A DNA stretch of 19,403 nt. Origin: Tannerella sp. (GTDB taxonomy: Bacteria > Bacteroidota > Bacteroidia > Bacteroidales > Tannerellaceae). The position numbers were made by a program, and so were the translations under genes. Positions within the stretch are counted from its first letter, which is position 1, and every line of letters starts with the position of its first letter. The notes beneath the pieces were generated by a model that was not told where the DNA came from, did not search any database, and saw only the letters and a list, made by a program, of their open reading frames with translations. Below, piece by piece: positions 1 through 8,048 of the stretch. The DNA lies in NCBI GenBank assembly GCA_031283785.1, contig JAITBC010000086.1:1-19403 (forward strand), written 5' to 3'.

Positions 1-50
1 GCATTGCAGGCGTAAAATAATGAAAACAGCGCTAATAAAACATTTTTCAT
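1..50 (-). CDS. Start of a probable exported or lipoprotein gene (partial, runs off left edge)
   Basis: An ATG at 48-50 on the minus strand opens a frame that leaves the window after 16 codons. The visible residues read MKNVLLALFSLFYACN: a Lys after Met, a hydrophobic stretch, then a Cys at position 15. This resembles a Bacteroidetes lipoprotein or Sec signal peptide. The FYAC lipobox is not a textbook one, but the GH95 protein in this window has a similar FYSC. It lies 52 bases downstream of the stop of the SusC remnant on the same strand, so it may belong to the same polysaccharide-utilisation region. The product cannot be identified from 16 residues. Confidence 0.45.
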   Translation of the reverse strand, partial: MKNVLLALFSLFYACN

Positions 51-73
51 AACTAAACGGTAATAATTAGAGA

Positions 74-130
74 TTAATATTCTTCGTAGAATTTTATATT
101 ATCTATTTTAATATCAACATTACTAAAATT
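74..130 (-). pseudogene. Possible C-terminal scar of a carbohydrate-binding secreted protein
   Basis: In the frame shifted relative to the SusC remnant, the minus strand reads NFSNVDIKIDNIKFYEEY and then TAA. In my experience an IDNI(R/K)FYE-type ending is common at the C-terminus of Bacteroidetes secreted carbohydrate-binding or hydrolase proteins, where the last beta-strand of a jelly-roll domain ends the chain. The recognisable SusC sequence stops just where this tail begins, which suggests that a deletion joined the first part of susC to the end of a downstream gene of the same locus. This is inference from 18 residues. Confidence 0.35.
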
Positions 131-366
131 GCGTTGCGTGAGACATTCAGAATGAAATTCCCGTCCGCATCGGTAACAACTCCATTAGCTGCACCTTTCT
201 CAACGACATTGGCTCCGACAACAGGTTCGCCGGCAGCGTCCGTCACAATACCTTTTATTTCCAAATTTTGCGCGAACAAAAATTGGGAATACATGAAAAC
301 ACTCAACAGCCAAACCGCTCGGTTGAGGTGTTTTCCTCGAATGAATTTTTTCAACTGGTTTTCCAT
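103..366 (-). pseudogene. SusC/RagA TonB-dependent receptor, N-terminal remnant
   Basis: The frame encodes 87 residues: an N-terminal signal peptide (hydrophobic stretch about residues 17-32, ending FLFAQ), then the opening of a carboxypeptidase-regulatory-like plug-extension domain (IKGIVTDAAGEPVVGANV..., GVVTDADGNFILNVS). This is the standard start of SusC-type outer-membrane receptors, which normally run to roughly 1000 residues. Here the domain breaks off after about residue 80 and the frame ends in TAG at 103-105, followed two codons later by TAA. No plug or beta-barrel follows, so it cannot act as a receptor. I call it a deletion remnant. A second frame overlapping its end (74-130) reads like the C-terminus of a different secreted protein. 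Confidence 0.8.
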
Positions 367-424
367 AAAAACTGTTTTTTAAAATACGATTAGTAAAATG
401 ATTATAATAAATAAACAACAAGTC

Positions 425-439
425 GCCAAACCGATTAAC
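425..439. promoter_or_regulatory. Candidate LacI-family operator, copy 1
   Basis: The sequence GCCAAACCGATTAAC contains AAnCGnTT, a partly palindromic core with central CG as bound by many LacI-family repressors. It matches the second copy at 619-633 in 14 of 15 bases. It lies 59 bases before the start codon of the SusC remnant, a sensible place for an operator. The obvious candidate to bind it is the LacI-family regulator encoded at 770-1762. Confidence 0.45.
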
Positions 440-618
440 TATAAATTTAAATTACGCCTTCATTTCTCTTGAAAATTTCAGGGGAAAAGTAATTTATAAA
501 ATGACAAAATAATTTTCTTTCTTTTTTTCTTCATGATATTTAGTATCAAGTTTATGACCGTTTAAATAAAGGATAAATCCGGCCTGCACAGTCGTCAACG
601 GTCAGTAATTTCTTATTT

Positions 619-633
619 GCCGAACCGATTAAC
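619..633. promoter_or_regulatory. Candidate LacI-family operator, copy 2
   Basis: The sequence GCCGAACCGATTAAC differs from copy 1 by one base. The two centres are 194 bases apart, a distance that would allow looping between sites, although that is inference. The copies share orientation and central CG. Confidence 0.45.
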
Positions 634-769
634 CTGACAGGATAAACCAAAATATCCTTCAAAAAACGTACAAATAAAGTGACTATTTTCCTTCCGCGCA
701 ATATAAATAACATTAATTAATCGCAAATAGCGTAAAGCGACTTGGACGTATATTTCATTTCGACAGGTT

Positions 770-1762
770 TCATTTATTTATTACTGCATCAAACACACAC
801 TGGCAGACTTCATTAGAGCCGTTAATCTGTTCTATAAGCATATCTACCGCTTTCTCGCCCATTTCCTTGATCGGTTGTTCAATATAGTTGATCGGTATAT
901 TGGCAATCTGGAAAGATTCTATTTTGTCGAAACACAGGACATGCATATCATCCGGAATTTTTATCCCCGTCTGATGCATATATTTTATTCCCGTAATACA
1001 TATTCGGCGCGAACAGAAAAATATGGCGTCGACCTTGGGCGATTTGTTATTCAAATCAACAACCGCCTGTCTTATGTCTTCTTCCTGGCTCTCATAGTCA
1101 ACGTCAATGATGAGGTTTGGTTCATACAGACCGTTACGTTTGAGCGCGTCAATGCAACCGTTACGCCTTTCCGTCAGGGCATTCAGATTGATGTCATAAC
1201 AAATTAAGGCAATACGCCTGCATCCCATATTTACCAGCATTTCGGTAGCCTCCGCAGATGCGTTATAGTTGTTTACACCGATATAATTCGCCTCAAATTC
1301 AGGATAATACCGGTCAATCTGAACCATTGGGATGTTGTTGTTGAAAATCTTTAACGCCGTATCCTGTCCCTTGTCGACAGGTACGAATATAATTCCGTCA
1401 ACACGTTTGTTTAACAGTATGGTTATCAAATTATCAAATTCATCAAGACTTTCGTTTGTATTAGTAGTAATGACGGTATAGCCGTATTTTTTCGCCTGTT
1501 CCTGTATGTGGAACGCGAAGCGTCCGAAAAACTCGTTGGAGATATCGGTAACAACGACGCCTATTGTTTTTGTGAACCCCGTCCGCAAACTGCGGGCGAT
1601 CTCGTTGGGCTGATAGTCCATCTCTTTTGCCGTTCGGATTATCTTCTCGCACAGTTCCTTACTCACTCTTTTATTTTTCGCTTTGCCGCTCAACACAAGT
1701 GAAACCGTCCCTTTCGACACGCCTAACCTGTCGGCAATATCCTGCATTGATATCGTTACCAT
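770..1762 (-). CDS. LacI-family transcriptional regulator
   Basis: The product is a 330-residue LacI/PurR-type DNA-binding regulator. Residues 1-27 form the helix-turn-helix (MQDIADRLGVSKGTVSLVLSG), followed by the hinge segment YQPNEIARSLRTG near residues 51-63. From about residue 67 (TIGVVVTDISNEFFG) to the end it is a periplasmic-binding-protein-like sugar-sensing domain (VDGIIFVPV, IPMVQIDR, EPNLIIDVDY). The length is normal and the stop is TGA. The start ATG overlaps the last seven bases of the GH95 gene (ATGGTAA), so the two are probably co-translated. The regulator very likely controls the surrounding glycan-use genes. Its ligand cannot be read from the sequence. The two AACCGATT-type sites at 425-439 and 619-633 are its best candidate operators. 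Confidence 0.93.
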   Translation of the reverse strand: MVTISMQDIADRLGVSKGTVSLVLSGKAKNKRVSKELCEKIIRTAKEMDYQPNEIARSLRTGFTKTIGVVVTDISNEFFGRFAFHIQEQAKKYGYTVITTNTNESLDEFDNLITILLNKRVDGIIFVPVDKGQDTALKIFNNNIPMVQIDRYYPEFEANYIGVNNYNASAEATEMLVNMGCRRIALICYDINLNALTERRNGCIDALKRNGLYEPNLIIDVDYESQEEDIRQAVVDLNNKSPKVDAIFFCSRRICITGIKYMHQTGIKIPDDMHVLCFDKIESFQIANIPINYIEQPIKEMGEKAVDMLIEQINGSNEVCQCVFDAVINK

Positions 1763-4170
1763 TCTGCATTAATTATATAATAATTCTTCCCTGCTTCAGC
1801 ATTAAATTCCAAAAGGTTGTCTTCAAGAGAAGACGTTTGCGCTTCCCTGCCGTCGACAGTTATTATCACCGGCGTCTTGGTGCGAAGTCTGCACGGGAGG
1901 TCGCACTTCGCCTTGATGACGGCTTTTGACAGGACGCCGTTTTTCCATTCGATATCAACGTCGAAACCGCCTTTTGCCCTAAGTCCTTCCACAGCGCCGT
2001 TAGCCCATTGAGCGGGAAGAGCCGGAAGCAGGGATATTTCGCCGCTGTGACTTTGCAGCAGCATCTCGACCATACCTGCCGTGACACCCTGAATTGCCTG
2101 ATTACCTTCGAACGAAGGCGTAATTCTGCTGTCTTCTTCGCGTGGGTGAATACTGACGTCCGTCAGCATTTTATGTAAAATACCGTACGCCTCGGCGGGT
2201 TCTTCGAGACGTGCATGCTGATTGATTTTCCATGCTCCCGACCATCCCATATTGATGTCGCCGCGCCGTTTCAGGACAACCCTTACCGCTTCGGCCAGTT
2301 CGGGGGTCTTGCGGAATGTTATGTCGTCGTCGGGATAGGCGGCGAAAAGATGAGAAATGTGTCGATGCGTTACTTCAGATTCCCGGAAGTCAAAAAACCA
2401 TTCCTGTAACTGTCCGAAACTGCCGATTTTATGCGGAGGCAGGCGTTTGAGCGTTTCGGCGGCCTGACGGTTATGTTCCGTGTCAATCTTCAATATGTCT
2501 GTGGCTTCGACATAGTTGCGAAGGAATTTGCGTACAATCTGTATATCGCCCGACGAACCGAAGGAAATAGCGGCATGATTGCCGTTGTCATCGATAAACA
2601 TATTCTCCGGCGAGGATGCGGGACAGGTAACCGGATAACCCGATTCGGGTTCTTCGACCAGAAAGTCGAAACAAAATTCCGCAGCGCCTTTCATCAAAGG
2701 ATAAATACGTTTCAAATATGCCGTGTCGGGACTGTAGTGGAAATGTTCGTATAACTGCTGCATCAGCCATAATCCTGCCATCGGATAAGTTGCATGTCGC
2801 GGGTCGCCGTCGGTGGGAGCGGTGTTGAACCATACGTCGGTACCGTGGTGTGCACACCATCCCTGGCATCCGTACAGTTCTTCGGCGGTACGCTGTCCGG
2901 CCTGAGCCAGATTTTCGACAAAAAGCAGCAGCGACTCATTGACGCCCGGCAGATTGGCGTTCTCTACAGGCCAGAAACATTCCTGAATATTAATATTGAG
3001 CGTCCAGCGTCCGCGCCAGCGTCCGTCCAGATCGTTGAGCCACATGTTGTGATTGTTGAATGCAAGAGTGTTTTCCCTCGAACCTGCCAGCATCAGGTAA
3101 CGTCCGTACTGAAAATAACGGGCTTCATACGCCGGGTCGTTTGCTCCCTTGCGTATGGATTCAATCGTCTGAGTGGTGGTCTGTTCGGGATGAGGTTCTG
3201 CACCGAGGTCGATGCGGCAGGCGGCAAACAGTGGGCAGTAATCGTCGAGATGCCGTTTAAGCAGTTCGGGATACGACAGTCTCGCCGCATTTGCGATGTA
3301 GTCGCTGCAACGTTTTTTTTCGTCTGCCGAGACGTCGTTCCATGCTACCCAGTTAGTGGCTCCGGCAAGAATCAGCGTTACGGCGTCGGCGTCGGTCACG
3401 GCGAGCCGGTCGCCGTCTGCCGACAAAGCGCCGCCTTCGGCAATGACTTTAAGCCGTGACTGCCATTTCATCTGGGGTGGAAGGATGACCTCGCCTTCCT
3501 TCTCCGAAATGGTTGTTCCTTCCATAATGATTTCGTCGTTTTCGACACGGGTTTGGGCGCTCGGCTGCAGACTCATGAACCGGTTGGACAGATTGATTTT
3601 GCCTTTTTTGTCGGCAGCGAAACGTATTACAATTACCTGTTCGGGATAGCTTGCAAATACTCTGCGCGAATAATTTACTCCGTCGAGCTGATAACGGACG
3701 TCCACCAGCGCGCTGTCCATGCTAAGACTGCGACTGTATCCGGTAACTTTGTCGAGCGTATGGCCTTCGAGACTGATATTGAGCCGTCCCATAGGCTGAT
3801 AGTACTGTACCGACTGGGGAATACTCGCTAATTTCCATGCTTCCCTGTCGGCTTCGACCCAGTTGCGGGCAAAAGCGGCTTCACGTACTTTTTTCAGTAT
3901 CTCCGGTCCCTCCGGATTGTTGGGATTATACGGTCCTCCCGTCCAGAGCGTTTCGTCGTTGAAGGCGATAACTTCATGTTCAACGGAGCCGGGAATCATG
4001 GCGCCGAAACGTCCTGTTCCTATCGGCAAACTTTCCCAGTATTTGGTTGCCAGCACATCGTATTGCCAGTTCATCCGAACCTGATTGACGGTAATGGCGT
4101 TTTCCTGCGAACAGGAATAAAAACCGCCGCTTACACACAGCGCTAACATGTTAAATAAAATCTTTTTCAT
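1756..4170 (-). CDS. GH95-like glycoside hydrolase (alpha-L-fucosidase/galactosidase family), lipoprotein
   Basis: The product is 804 residues, close to the usual GH95 length. The start at 4168-4170 is chosen because it yields a lipoprotein-like signal (MKKILFNMLALCVSGGFYSC, Cys20); the frame stays open upstream only through a TTG and an ATG that lack such a signal. An N-terminal beta-domain (residues about 34-290) begins with the family signature YWESLPIGTGRFGAMI and NDETLWTGGPY. The alpha/alpha barrel has LNINIQECFWP (Asn392 and Asn394, matching the two asparagines of GH95) and CPASSPEN (Glu522, matching the general acid), then GWSGAWKINQHARL. Where most GH95 proteins read FQIDGNFG, this one reads SFEGNQAIQG (686-695), so the expected Asp is absent. 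It may be a divergent subfamily with another substrate. It lies in a degraded glycan-use locus and overlaps the LacI regulator. Confidence 0.88.
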   Translation of the reverse strand: MKKILFNMLALCVSGGFYSCSQENAITVNQVRMNWQYDVLATKYWESLPIGTGRFGAMIPGSVEHEVIAFNDETLWTGGPYNPNNPEGPEILKKVREAAFARNWVEADREAWKLASIPQSVQYYQPMGRLNISLEGHTLDKVTGYSRSLSMDSALVDVRYQLDGVNYSRRVFASYPEQVIVIRFAADKKGKINLSNRFMSLQPSAQTRVENDEIIMEGTTISEKEGEVILPPQMKWQSRLKVIAEGGALSADGDRLAVTDADAVTLILAGATNWVAWNDVSADEKKRCSDYIANAARLSYPELLKRHLDDYCPLFAACRIDLGAEPHPEQTTTQTIESIRKGANDPAYEARYFQYGRYLMLAGSRENTLAFNNHNMWLNDLDGRWRGRWTLNINIQECFWPVENANLPGVNESLLLFVENLAQAGQRTAEELYGCQGWCAHHGTDVWFNTAPTDGDPRHATYPMAGLWLMQQLYEHFHYSPDTAYLKRIYPLMKGAAEFCFDFLVEEPESGYPVTCPASSPENMFIDDNGNHAAISFGSSGDIQIVRKFLRNYVEATDILKIDTEHNRQAAETLKRLPPHKIGSFGQLQEWFFDFRESEVTHRHISHLFAAYPDDDITFRKTPELAEAVRVVLKRRGDINMGWSGAWKINQHARLEEPAEAYGILHKMLTDVSIHPREEDSRITPSFEGNQAIQGVTAGMVEMLLQSHSGEISLLPALPAQWANGAVEGLRAKGGFDVDIEWKNGVLSKAVIKAKCDLPCRLRTKTPVIITVDGREAQTSSLEDNLLEFNAEAGKNYYIINAEW

Positions 4171-4248
4171 GTTTATATAAATCTTTAAATTTCCGGATAA
4201 TATGCATGGGTAAACGAGATAAATTCTTCGTGTGAATAACATAAACAA

Positions 4249-4629
4249 TTAATAAATAACAAATCCTGCATTTACCCAGTTCCCATAATCAAGCATGTTG
4301 CGACTGCCGGCGTCCATGCATGAGATATTGATTAGACGGCTACCTTCGGGTATAGCCACATCGAAACGCCACGGTTCCTGCGAAAGACGCATCACCGGAC
4401 TTTCGGCAACTTTTTCACCGTCGATATATACGCAGAAGACAACACTGCCGTGCATACCGATAAATCGTGCATTAGACTGTACGGTCATATTTTCGTCAAC
4501 GCCGGCAAGCGCCACAAAACGTTTATATTCGGGTATGATGACGTACTGTACCGACGAAGGAGCGCGAAATCCAATTCCGTGAGAGTATGTTACGCCCCTA
4601 ATAAGTAAAGGGTTTCCTTCAAACGACTT
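4249..4629 (-). pseudogene. NPCBM carbohydrate-binding domain, in-frame continuation of the interrupted hydrolase
   Basis: Directly after the TAG of the cysteine hydrolase, in the same frame, 126 sense codons follow up to TAA at 4249-4251. They read KSFEGNPLLIRGVTYSHGIG, then a segment ending KRFVALAGVDEN, and finish MDAGSRNMLDYGNWVNAGFVIY. This is a complete NPCBM-type domain: G-x-x-Y-x-x-G-I-G-F-x-A-P-S, F-x-A-x-x-G-V-D, a GSVVFCVYIDG strand and the final DYGNW. It has no start codon of its own before the conserved part. A GTG at 4513-4515 would give only a truncated domain. It is clearly the missing C-terminus of the gene at 4630-5817, cut off by one codon. Confidence 0.85.
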
Positions 4630-5817
4630 CTATATATGAGGATCCCACAGGCAATTCGGCACGCTTTTCAGGTATGCGTTTGTAATATAATCCAAATCTT
4701 CCAGATAGACGTTCGGCAGTGGCGGCAGTGGCGGCATCTTTACATAATATGCCGTCGAAGCGAGGCTGACCTGTTTTCCTTTGTGAAAGGCGGCGGCACG
4801 GACGGTTGTCGTTCTCGAAATTTCGAGCGGAACGGTATATAAAGTCGATTTTGCCGTTGGTGTGCTTCCGTCGGCAGTATAGCGGATTTCGGCATTTTCA
4901 AGCCACGGCGCCGTCAGCGTTATGGTCGTAGAGTTCTCAATAAAACAGGGACGTTCGGGTTTGCCCCAGGGCGCGAAACGGACATAATCAACCGGCGTAT
5001 CTGATTTCCACAGGCCGGCTTTCCTGAACTCCTCACCCATGTTGACGCTTGGAATACCTGCCGATTGAAGGTTTTCGTTTATTTCGGCCGTACCCGTATC
5101 GGGCGTATAGCCGTTATCCGGGTTGTAAGCGGTAAATGCGTCGTTAAGGTCACGGGCAAGCATGCAGTTGAATCCGGCTTTCCACATGCTCGACATGGCG
5201 CCCGGTTTGCCGAAAACGCACATGTTGGTATGGACACCCATGTAAATGAGGTCTGTAATCCCGCGTTCGCTTAAAAGACTGTATATCTCGTCGGTCGATG
5301 AAGAAATCAAATCCCTTTCGTCTACCTCCAGTTCGGGACACATGCCGTCCCACCCGTAATTGACGATACAATGGATTCCATGACCGCACATACATTTTCC
5401 GACAGGAGCGGTGAATGTCACTTTTATATCGTCACGGATCTGAGGCGCTTTCAGCGGTTTTGCCGCAACGGCTCTTTCATACTGCGGATAGCCGGAATAT
5501 GCGGTCACCACATCGCTAGGATTCCAGATGATTTGCATACCGAGTTCACGGGCAATTGACAATACGCGGTTCATGCGTGGCGCCATTGCCGATACTCGTT
5601 CCGAAGCTGTCATACACCAGTGAAAATTCCACATATCAACAATGATAATTGCGGTTTTGGACGGGTCGGTTACGGCAGGTTTTACGACGGCTTCGCCTGT
5701 AACGGCGTCGCGCGTTTGACAATTCAGAGTGATATGCTGAGCATACGTCGATATTACAGTAGTATTTGCTATGATGAGCAAAATACTGATCGTAAAAAAA
5801 ATATTTTTATTTCTCAT
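4630..5817 (-). CDS. Isochorismatase-like cysteine hydrolase, secreted, cut short by in-frame TAG
   Basis: The 395-residue product starts with a signal peptide (residues 1-26, ending STYAQ). An isochorismatase-family cysteine hydrolase domain follows, with the catalytic Asp61 in AIIIVDMWNFHWC and the nucleophile Cys200 in MGVHTNMCVFG. At about residues 303-362 there is a chitobiase-C-terminal-like Ig module (IRYTADGSTP...VRAAAFHKGK). The protein then approaches the expected linker (NVYLEDLDYITNAYL...CLWDPHI) and meets TAG at 4630-4632. An NPCBM domain continues in frame to 4249, which would give 522 residues in all. The start ATG overlaps the stop of the Wzi-like gene (ATGA). The catalytic domain is whole, so the short product may still be active but lacks its carbohydrate-binding tail. 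The substrate is unknown. Confidence 0.85.
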   Translation of the reverse strand: MRNKNIFFTISILLIIANTTVISTYAQHITLNCQTRDAVTGEAVVKPAVTDPSKTAIIIVDMWNFHWCMTASERVSAMAPRMNRVLSIARELGMQIIWNPSDVVTAYSGYPQYERAVAAKPLKAPQIRDDIKVTFTAPVGKCMCGHGIHCIVNYGWDGMCPELEVDERDLISSSTDEIYSLLSERGITDLIYMGVHTNMCVFGKPGAMSSMWKAGFNCMLARDLNDAFTAYNPDNGYTPDTGTAEINENLQSAGIPSVNMGEEFRKAGLWKSDTPVDYVRFAPWGKPERPCFIENSTTITLTAPWLENAEIRYTADGSTPTAKSTLYTVPLEISRTTTVRAAAFHKGKQVSLASTAYYVKMPPLPPLPNVYLEDLDYITNAYLKSVPNCLWDPHI

Positions 5818-7310
5818 TGTTTCATATAATTTCTTTTCAGAATGCCGGTTTTACTTACCGATATTGCGACGCCCGGATTATCCCCGTAAATGGAGCCTGT
5901 GTCGGCCCCGATTTCTCCGGAAAAAAGCCATCCTTCCAAATGCGGATGACAGTATGATATTTTCGCCGCACAGGAAAAATCATCTGTCTTTTTCAGAAAC
6001 GGTACGCCCATGGTACCCCAGCCTTCGGAATTTGTCATCAGTATACGGTATGCTACCCGTTTGGACAGATATCCGTCGAAACCGATATGCCATGCCTGTA
6101 TGCGGTTATTTTTGAATCCGATACTTCCGTTTTTATTATACTCCGGAGAGGTGATTAGCGGAGAACCGACACTTCGGTTGAAATAGGATGTGCCTGTTGT
6201 ATATTCCCCGTTATTGTAGTAGCTGTCGTTTCCGCCGCCGTAACCGGGATATACCGAATGGTCGAACCAAATATAATGGGCAGGTCCGCTTTGGTTTTTG
6301 GTGTATATGTATTCAAGAAGGATTCTGTTTATCAATGGGAAATTTGAAATGTTAACCTGAATACCGTACAGGCCGTCCGGCAGGTTAAAAAGTTCCATTC
6401 CCGAAACATCATCAAAAAAATGCTGTTTATATAAATGAATGTCAAACAAAGGATGGGAGTATCCGAGTTTGACGTCGTAGCTTCCGTAATGATTACCCAA
6501 TACGTTGACTTGAGCGGAAAGAGATGCGTCGTCGCCACCGGAACTTCCCGTAATGACGCGTATGAAATCTTTCCATGAATGAGGTTGAATCCCTTCTTTG
6601 GGATTCGTTGATGTGCCTCCCCATTGAGCATGATGACGAACGCCGATTGTTGCTATCAACGGAAAATTGTCATAAGGATCTAACAGTCTTATATGCAACG
6701 ATTTATGATGCCATAATACATTTTCTATATAATGTTGATTATTGTTTTTTAGTTGTTTCAGGTATTCGGTATCGAAAGAGCGTCCTGCGGCAAAATCTCC
6801 TTTGAACTGAAGAATGCCTTTCGTAGCCGGGACAGGGGTGAACTTGGGAACGGAAATATTTATTTCCGGTATGGGACGGGCGTTGGCGGAATGAACCAAA
6901 TCTCCGCTGCTTAAGTTCCTGTCCCACAGGGAAGTGTAATTCTCTTTACTGCCGATTGTCAGGTTGAGCCATTTATATCCTATCTCCACATATAGTTGTT
7001 GGATATAAACATTACGGTAACGCGGCGTACTTGCTATGATATCCACGCCGGCGCCTATGCGTATGTTTTTCTTTAATGGCCGGTTGTGGAATGTTCCGGC
7101 ACGCAGGTAACTGTTGCCGGCATCCAAAGGTATTGTTCCATAACGGTTCCCGACGATCAGGAAAGGAGTATATTTGCCTGTTGCAGCCGAGCCGAACGCC
7201 TCGATGTTGAACTCCGTTGATCCGTAGGAGCGATTGTCGTTTTGCGGCAGACAGGGCGTAATGTTTGCTATTAAAACAAAAAGGAATATGTATTTTATTA
7301 AGTATCTCAT
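5814..7310 (-). CDS. Capsule assembly Wzi-family outer-membrane protein
   Basis: The product is 498 residues. Residues 1-22 form a signal peptide (MRYLIKYIFLFVLIANITPCLPQ). The rest is rich in alternating hydrophobic and aromatic strands, as in outer-membrane beta-barrels, with Wzi-like segments: FLIVGNRYGTIPLDAGNSYLRAG near the start, YVEIGYKWLNLTIGSKENYTSLWD, HHAQWGGTS in the middle, and a late AYRILMTNSEGWGTMGVPF. Enteric Wzi helps attach capsule to the cell surface. In Bacteroidetes this family is common in surface-polysaccharide regions and its exact role is less clear. The gene overlaps the downstream cysteine hydrolase by four bases (ATGA), implying coupled translation, and starts 26 bases after rsmE ends. 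Confidence 0.8.
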   Translation of the reverse strand: MRYLIKYIFLFVLIANITPCLPQNDNRSYGSTEFNIEAFGSAATGKYTPFLIVGNRYGTIPLDAGNSYLRAGTFHNRPLKKNIRIGAGVDIIASTPRYRNVYIQQLYVEIGYKWLNLTIGSKENYTSLWDRNLSSGDLVHSANARPIPEINISVPKFTPVPATKGILQFKGDFAAGRSFDTEYLKQLKNNNQHYIENVLWHHKSLHIRLLDPYDNFPLIATIGVRHHAQWGGTSTNPKEGIQPHSWKDFIRVITGSSGGDDASLSAQVNVLGNHYGSYDVKLGYSHPLFDIHLYKQHFFDDVSGMELFNLPDGLYGIQVNISNFPLINRILLEYIYTKNQSGPAHYIWFDHSVYPGYGGGNDSYYNNGEYTTGTSYFNRSVGSPLITSPEYNKNGSIGFKNNRIQAWHIGFDGYLSKRVAYRILMTNSEGWGTMGVPFLKKTDDFSCAAKISYCHPHLEGWLFSGEIGADTGSIYGDNPGVAISVSKTGILKRNYMKQ

Positions 7311-7336
7311 AATTTAGTGGAATGATGAATGATTTA

Positions 7337-8038
7337 TCACATGTTTAATACATGGATGGTGTGACATGCGGCCAGTGCGGCTGTTTCCGTACGCAGACGG
7401 CTTCCTCCCAGAGAAACAGGTGAAAAACCGGCAGATATGGCGGCATTTATTTCTTCCGGACTGAAGTCTCCTTCCGGCCCTATCAGTATAGCAACGTTTT
7501 TACGCGGTTTGTAGATATCTTTTATAAGATTTTTTTCCCCATCCGAGCAATACCCTATCATTTTGCAGGCATCCGTACGATGTGCAATGAACTTCCGGAA
7601 ATCGACGATTCCGTTTATTTCCGGTAATGTGGTTTTCTGCGATTGCTTCATGGCGCTGACGGCAATCTTGATTAACCGTTGCAGTTTTATCTCGCGGCGT
7701 TCCGAATAGCGGCAACGCAGAAACGTTATCCTGTTTATCCCTATTTCGGTTGTCTTCTCAACGAGCCATTCCATTCTATCCGTATTTTTTGTAGGAGATA
7801 TTGCAATATGAATATCAACGTTCCATAAAGGTTGTGATTCCTGTTTTTCCGTGATGCCGATGCGGCAATGTTTAGGATGCGTTTCCGTTAAGATTGCCTT
7901 ATAGAGAAAGCCTTTGCCGTCGGTGACGGTTATGGCGTCTCCGTTTTTAAGTCTTAGCACACGGGCGCAATGTTGCGATTCTTCTTCCGGCAATTCCGGA
8001 TTCAACACAATATCAGGCGCATAAAATAGATGTTCCAT
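7337..8038 (-). CDS. rsmE: 16S rRNA (uracil(1498)-N(3))-methyltransferase RsmE
   Basis: The product is 233 residues. The start at 8036-8038 (MEHLFYAPD) matches the family. A longer frame reaching 8107 would overlap the upstream gene and adds only a Lys-rich, non-conserved stretch. RsmE methylates N3 of U1498 in 16S rRNA using S-adenosylmethionine. The N-terminal PUA-like domain includes SQHCARVLRLKNGDAITVTDG. The SPOUT methyltransferase domain has KNTDRMEWLVEKTTEIG, then ILIGPEGDFSPEEI and LGGSRLRTETAALAA, which form the knotted SAM-binding site. It starts 10 bases after the bifunctional nuclease gene stops, so the two are likely cotranscribed. Housekeeping gene, normal length, stop TGA. Confidence 0.95.
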   Translation of the reverse strand: MEHLFYAPDIVLNPELPEEESQHCARVLRLKNGDAITVTDGKGFLYKAILTETHPKHCRIGITEKQESQPLWNVDIHIAISPTKNTDRMEWLVEKTTEIGINRITFLRCRYSERREIKLQRLIKIAVSAMKQSQKTTLPEINGIVDFRKFIAHRTDACKMIGYCSDGEKNLIKDIYKPRKNVAILIGPEGDFSPEEINAAISAGFSPVSLGGSRLRTETAALAACHTIHVLNM

Positions 8039-8048
8039 TTTTTTGAAG

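Larger units (their letters stand above)
367..769. other. 403-base intergenic region with two operator-like sites
   Basis: No convincing gene was found between the LacI-family regulator and the SusC remnant. The region is AT-rich. It contains two near-identical copies of GCCRAACCGATTAAC (425-439 and 619-633), listed separately, and an 8-bp inverted repeat, TGACCGTT at 555-562 with AACGGTCA at 597-604. I found no convincing Bacteroidetes -7/-33 pair. By position this was the control region of the susC-type gene. Confidence 0.6.

Noticed and set aside
2794..3459. 221-codon plus-strand frame opposite the GH95 gene.
   Set aside because: It has no recognisable domain and overlaps strongly conserved GH95 coding sequence. 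It is an effect of codon composition.
4171..4248. Longer start for the GH95 gene (TTG or ATG upstream).
   Set aside because: The extra residues have no signal-peptide character and would bury the good lipoprotein signal that begins at 4170.
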